Made by a program: the position numbers and the translations under genes | The notes under the pieces: generated by a model | Databases searched by the model: none | The model's input: only the letters and a program-made list of their open reading frames with translations | What the model was told of the DNA's origin: nothing | Assembly: GCF_021390645.1 (NCBI RefSeq) | Contig: NZ_JAJEJT010000004.1 | Location: 1 to 64,000, forward strand | Source: Paraburkholderia flagellata | GTDB taxonomy: Bacteria; Pseudomonadota; Gammaproteobacteria; Burkholderiales; Burkholderiaceae | DNA: 64,000 nucleotides | Direction: 5' to 3' | Part shown: positions 62,436 to 64,000 of the stretch, one piece after another | Layout of the letters: every line of letters starts with the position of its first letter | How positions within the stretch are numbered: the stretch's first letter is position 1

Positions 62436-63698
62436 TTAACCCGGTGTAGCCGACGCATATCGCAACCCTGCGTGAGCCTGATTCTCATCCTGGACTGCAT
62501 TGGCAACCATCTCTGCAGTTGCTGCGGAAAGCGTCCATCCGAGATGACCGTGTCCAGTGTTGTAAAACACGCCGCGAAGTTTTCCACGTCCAACACGGGG
62601 CAGCATGCTCGGTAACATCGGGCGCAGCCCTGCCCACGGAATAACGCGCGACGTCGAGATACCCGGAAAATGCTCGCGAGTCCAGCGCACCAGTGGCTCG
62701 ATGCGGTCAGCACGAATGTCTCGGTTGAACCCGTTCAGCTCCGCCGTTCCGGCGACCCGGAAGCGGTCTGCGCCGAGGCGGCTTGTCACAATCTTAGCCT
62801 TGTCATCCAGCAGACTCCGCCACGGCGCATTCTCGCGGCTATGCTCGTCGTCGAGGCACACCGTAATTGAATATCCTTTCACTGGGTAGACGTTGACGTG
62901 CTCTCCCAGACTCGCAGCGAAGGCTCGGCTACCAACGCCCGCGCAAATGACCACGCTGTCAAACTCACTCACGAATCGTTCACCGTTAGATTCAGCGCGT
63001 ATCTCTACTTTACCGGCCCGCCCTCCTTCAATTGCCTCGACTTTCGTGTCGAAGAAGAACTCGGCACCATGCTGCACACAAGCGTCTGCGAGGCCACGAG
63101 TGAACTTGTGAATGTCGCCCGTGGAATCCGATTTGGTGAAGAAGCCACCAAAGAATTCTCCACGCAGGGTCGGCTCAAGCGAACGGATTTCAGCCGGTGT
63201 CACCGCGCGACGCTCAAGTCCGCCATCGCGCAAGAGTTCGTTGACTTTTGCCGCCGCTTCGAACTCCGAACGAGTAGCGTAGAAATGTAGAATGCCTCGC
63301 TTCTCAAGGTCGAAATCGATACTCTCCCGCTCCGCGATTTCGAACAAATGCTTCCTTGCGGCAAGCGCAAGACGTACCGTCTCGATTGTGTTTTCCCGAT
63401 AGCGCGGTATTTGCTTGAGGAACTCCGCAATCCAGCTGTATTTGTGCCAGCTAGGCCGAGGATTCATGAGGAGTGGTGCATCACGGGTCAACATCCACCG
63501 CAAGCCCTTGGCGATAGTAGCGCGGCTATTCCACACTTCGGCGTTGCTCACCGACAGTTGACCACCATTGGCGAATGACGTATCCATCGCGGCGTAGCGA
63601 TGACGCTCAAACACAGTGACTTCGAAGCCGCGTTGGAGGAGAGCGTAGGCAGTCGTGACGCCGGTAATGCCGGCGCCGATAACGGCGATTTTTGACAT
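62436..63698 (-). CDS. FAD-dependent D-amino-acid dehydrogenase (DadA/glycine-oxidase type)
   Basis: 420 residues from ATG 63698; the upstream in-frame region belongs to the riboswitch leader. FAD motif MSKIAVIGAGITGVTTAYAL; DadA markers FERHRYAAMDTSFANGGQLS, GDIHKFTRGLADACVQHGA, VICAGVGSRAFAASLG, PVKGYSITV and late GRGKLRGVFYNTGHGHLGWT. It deaminates D-amino acids or glycine to oxo acids, feeding electrons to the respiratory chain. Control by a glycine riboswitch points to glycine (glyoxylate and ammonia) as substrate or signal. Confidence 0.9.
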   Translation of the reverse strand: MSKIAVIGAGITGVTTAYALLQRGFEVTVFERHRYAAMDTSFANGGQLSVSNAEVWNSRATIAKGLRWMLTRDAPLLMNPRPSWHKYSWIAEFLKQIPRYRENTIETVRLALAARKHLFEIAERESIDFDLEKRGILHFYATRSEFEAAAKVNELLRDGGLERRAVTPAEIRSLEPTLRGEFFGGFFTKSDSTGDIHKFTRGLADACVQHGAEFFFDTKVEAIEGGRAGKVEIRAESNGERFVSEFDSVVICAGVGSRAFAASLGEHVNVYPVKGYSITVCLDDEHSRENAPWRSLLDDKAKIVTSRLGADRFRVAGTAELNGFNRDIRADRIEPLVRWTREHFPGISTSRVIPWAGLRPMLPSMLPRVGRGKLRGVFYNTGHGHLGWTLSAATAEMVANAVQDENQAHAGLRYASATPG

Positions 63699-63727
63699 GA
63701 CATGGTCCAGAGCTAAGTTGGGCATAT

Positions 63728-63745
63728 CCAGCCTCGGAAGGCTGG
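63728..63745 (-). promoter_or_regulatory. Expression-platform hairpin of the riboswitch
   Basis: CCAGCC (63728-63733), 6-nt loop, GGCTGG (63740-63745), between the second aptamer and the start codon 30 nt on. It could switch between forms that expose or hide the ribosome-binding region; there is no T run, so translational rather than transcriptional control is likely. Confidence 0.5.
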
Positions 63746-63760
63746 CATCTATGCCCCATC

Positions 63761-63930
63761 TGTCCATGTACCTGAGAGTTTCTTCCCCTCAACAGGGAAT
63801 CCCCTTCGGTGTGCGCCGAACGCGCATCTCTCCAGATGTTCTGGCGTCGCGGTCCTTTTGCCTGAGAGTTTCCGGGGCGGTTGCTCCGTCGGCGCCGCCC
63901 TCATCCGAAGGACGGTCTCTCCCGCGCTGC
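63761..63930 (-). ncRNA. Tandem glycine riboswitch (two aptamers)
   Basis: On the minus strand aptamer 1 (about 63930-63849) opens GGGAGAGACCGTCC and closes ACTCTCAGGCAAAAGGACCG. Aptamer 2 (about 63845-63761) opens CTGGAGAGATGCGCG, contains GCACACCGAAGGGG, and closes ACTCTCAGGTACATGGACAG. The pairs GAGAGA...CTCTCAGGCAAAAGGAC are the hallmark of glycine aptamers, and the tandem with a short linker is the classic cooperative form. It leads directly into the FAD amino-acid dehydrogenase gene. Confidence 0.93.
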
Positions 63931-63947
63931 CTATCAAGAACGGCTCT

Positions 63948-63976
63948 AAATTACACGGTACATATTCTGTCCGCAA
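63948..63976 (-). promoter_or_regulatory. Sigma-70-type promoter of the riboswitch transcript
   Basis: TTGCGG (-35, 63976-63971) and TAATTT (-10, 63953-63948) with 17-bp spacing on the minus strand. Transcription would start about 10 nt before the first aptamer, as expected for a riboswitch leader. Confidence 0.6.
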
Positions 63977-64000
63977 GCCCATCGCAAAACTTTTATCAGA

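Noticed and set aside
63749..63982. 77-codon minus-strand frame before the FAD dehydrogenase
   Set aside because: It covers the glycine riboswitch; the conserved RNA elements explain the sequence, not coding.

Overview
The window reads as chromosomal or megaplasmid DNA of a Burkholderiaceae bacterium (Paraburkholderia/Caballeronia/Burkholderia type). The signs are GC-rich codon use, dense LysR-regulated catabolic operons, an OprD-type porin, Burkholderia-type hypothetical families and a tandem glycine riboswitch. No rRNA, tRNA, CRISPR array or phage structural gene was seen.

Layout. 1-410: 3' end of a cupin gene with a terminator. 0.85-6.4 kb: oligopeptide ABC operon in which the oppA and oppB reading frames are joined by loss of a stop codon. 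6.5-8.0 kb: an OprD-family porin whose 3' end has been replaced. 8.0-17.7 kb: a graveyard-like array of very small accessory genes, many on the minus strand. It holds two 3'-5' exoribonuclease-like proteins, a HAD domain protein, a cyclic-phosphate-processing receiver-like protein, ParS/MbcA-like antitoxins, CcdA with a CcdB remnant, an AbrB-like protein, Xre, decayed Cys-rich proteins and a 253-bp palindromic repeat element. 18.7-24.3 kb: a four-gene operon of three large tyrosine recombinases plus a small coiled-coil protein, the architecture of GInt mobile islands (ginABCD). 25.1-25.6 kb: a decayed amino-acid permease.

25.7-54.5 kb is a mosaic of catabolic operons in a repeated plan (operon minus, LysR plus, LysR minus, operon plus). 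First comes an alpha/beta hydrolase, aminotransferase and three tandem RraA/HMG-aldolase genes. Second is a transporter, 5-oxoprolinase PxpBCA, biotin carboxyl carrier, biotin carboxylase, a carrier-like protein lacking the biotin lysine, and a D-glutamate-cyclase-type protein. Third is a two-subunit TPP decarboxylase, aldehyde dehydrogenase and MFS symporter. Fourth is an itaconate-like CoA pathway (MaoC/FAS1-like hydratase, acyl-CoA dehydrogenase, CaiB CoA-transferase, MFS, CitF-like transferase). 54.6-58.9 kb, minus strand: etfB, etfA, a CitE-like CoA-ester lyase and ETF-ubiquinone oxidoreductase, which would supply the lyase and electron outlet for the preceding pathway.

59.3-62.3 kb holds a nitroreductase, a DHA1 MFS exporter and its divergent LysR. 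62.4-64.0 kb holds a DadA-type FAD amino-acid dehydrogenase under a tandem glycine riboswitch with a visible promoter. The most notable features are the GInt-type recombinase operon next to a decaying array of RNA-repair/toxin-antitoxin-like genes that includes in-frame amber codons, the pxp-acc cluster with a lysine-less biotin-carrier paralogue, and the riboswitch-controlled dehydrogenase.
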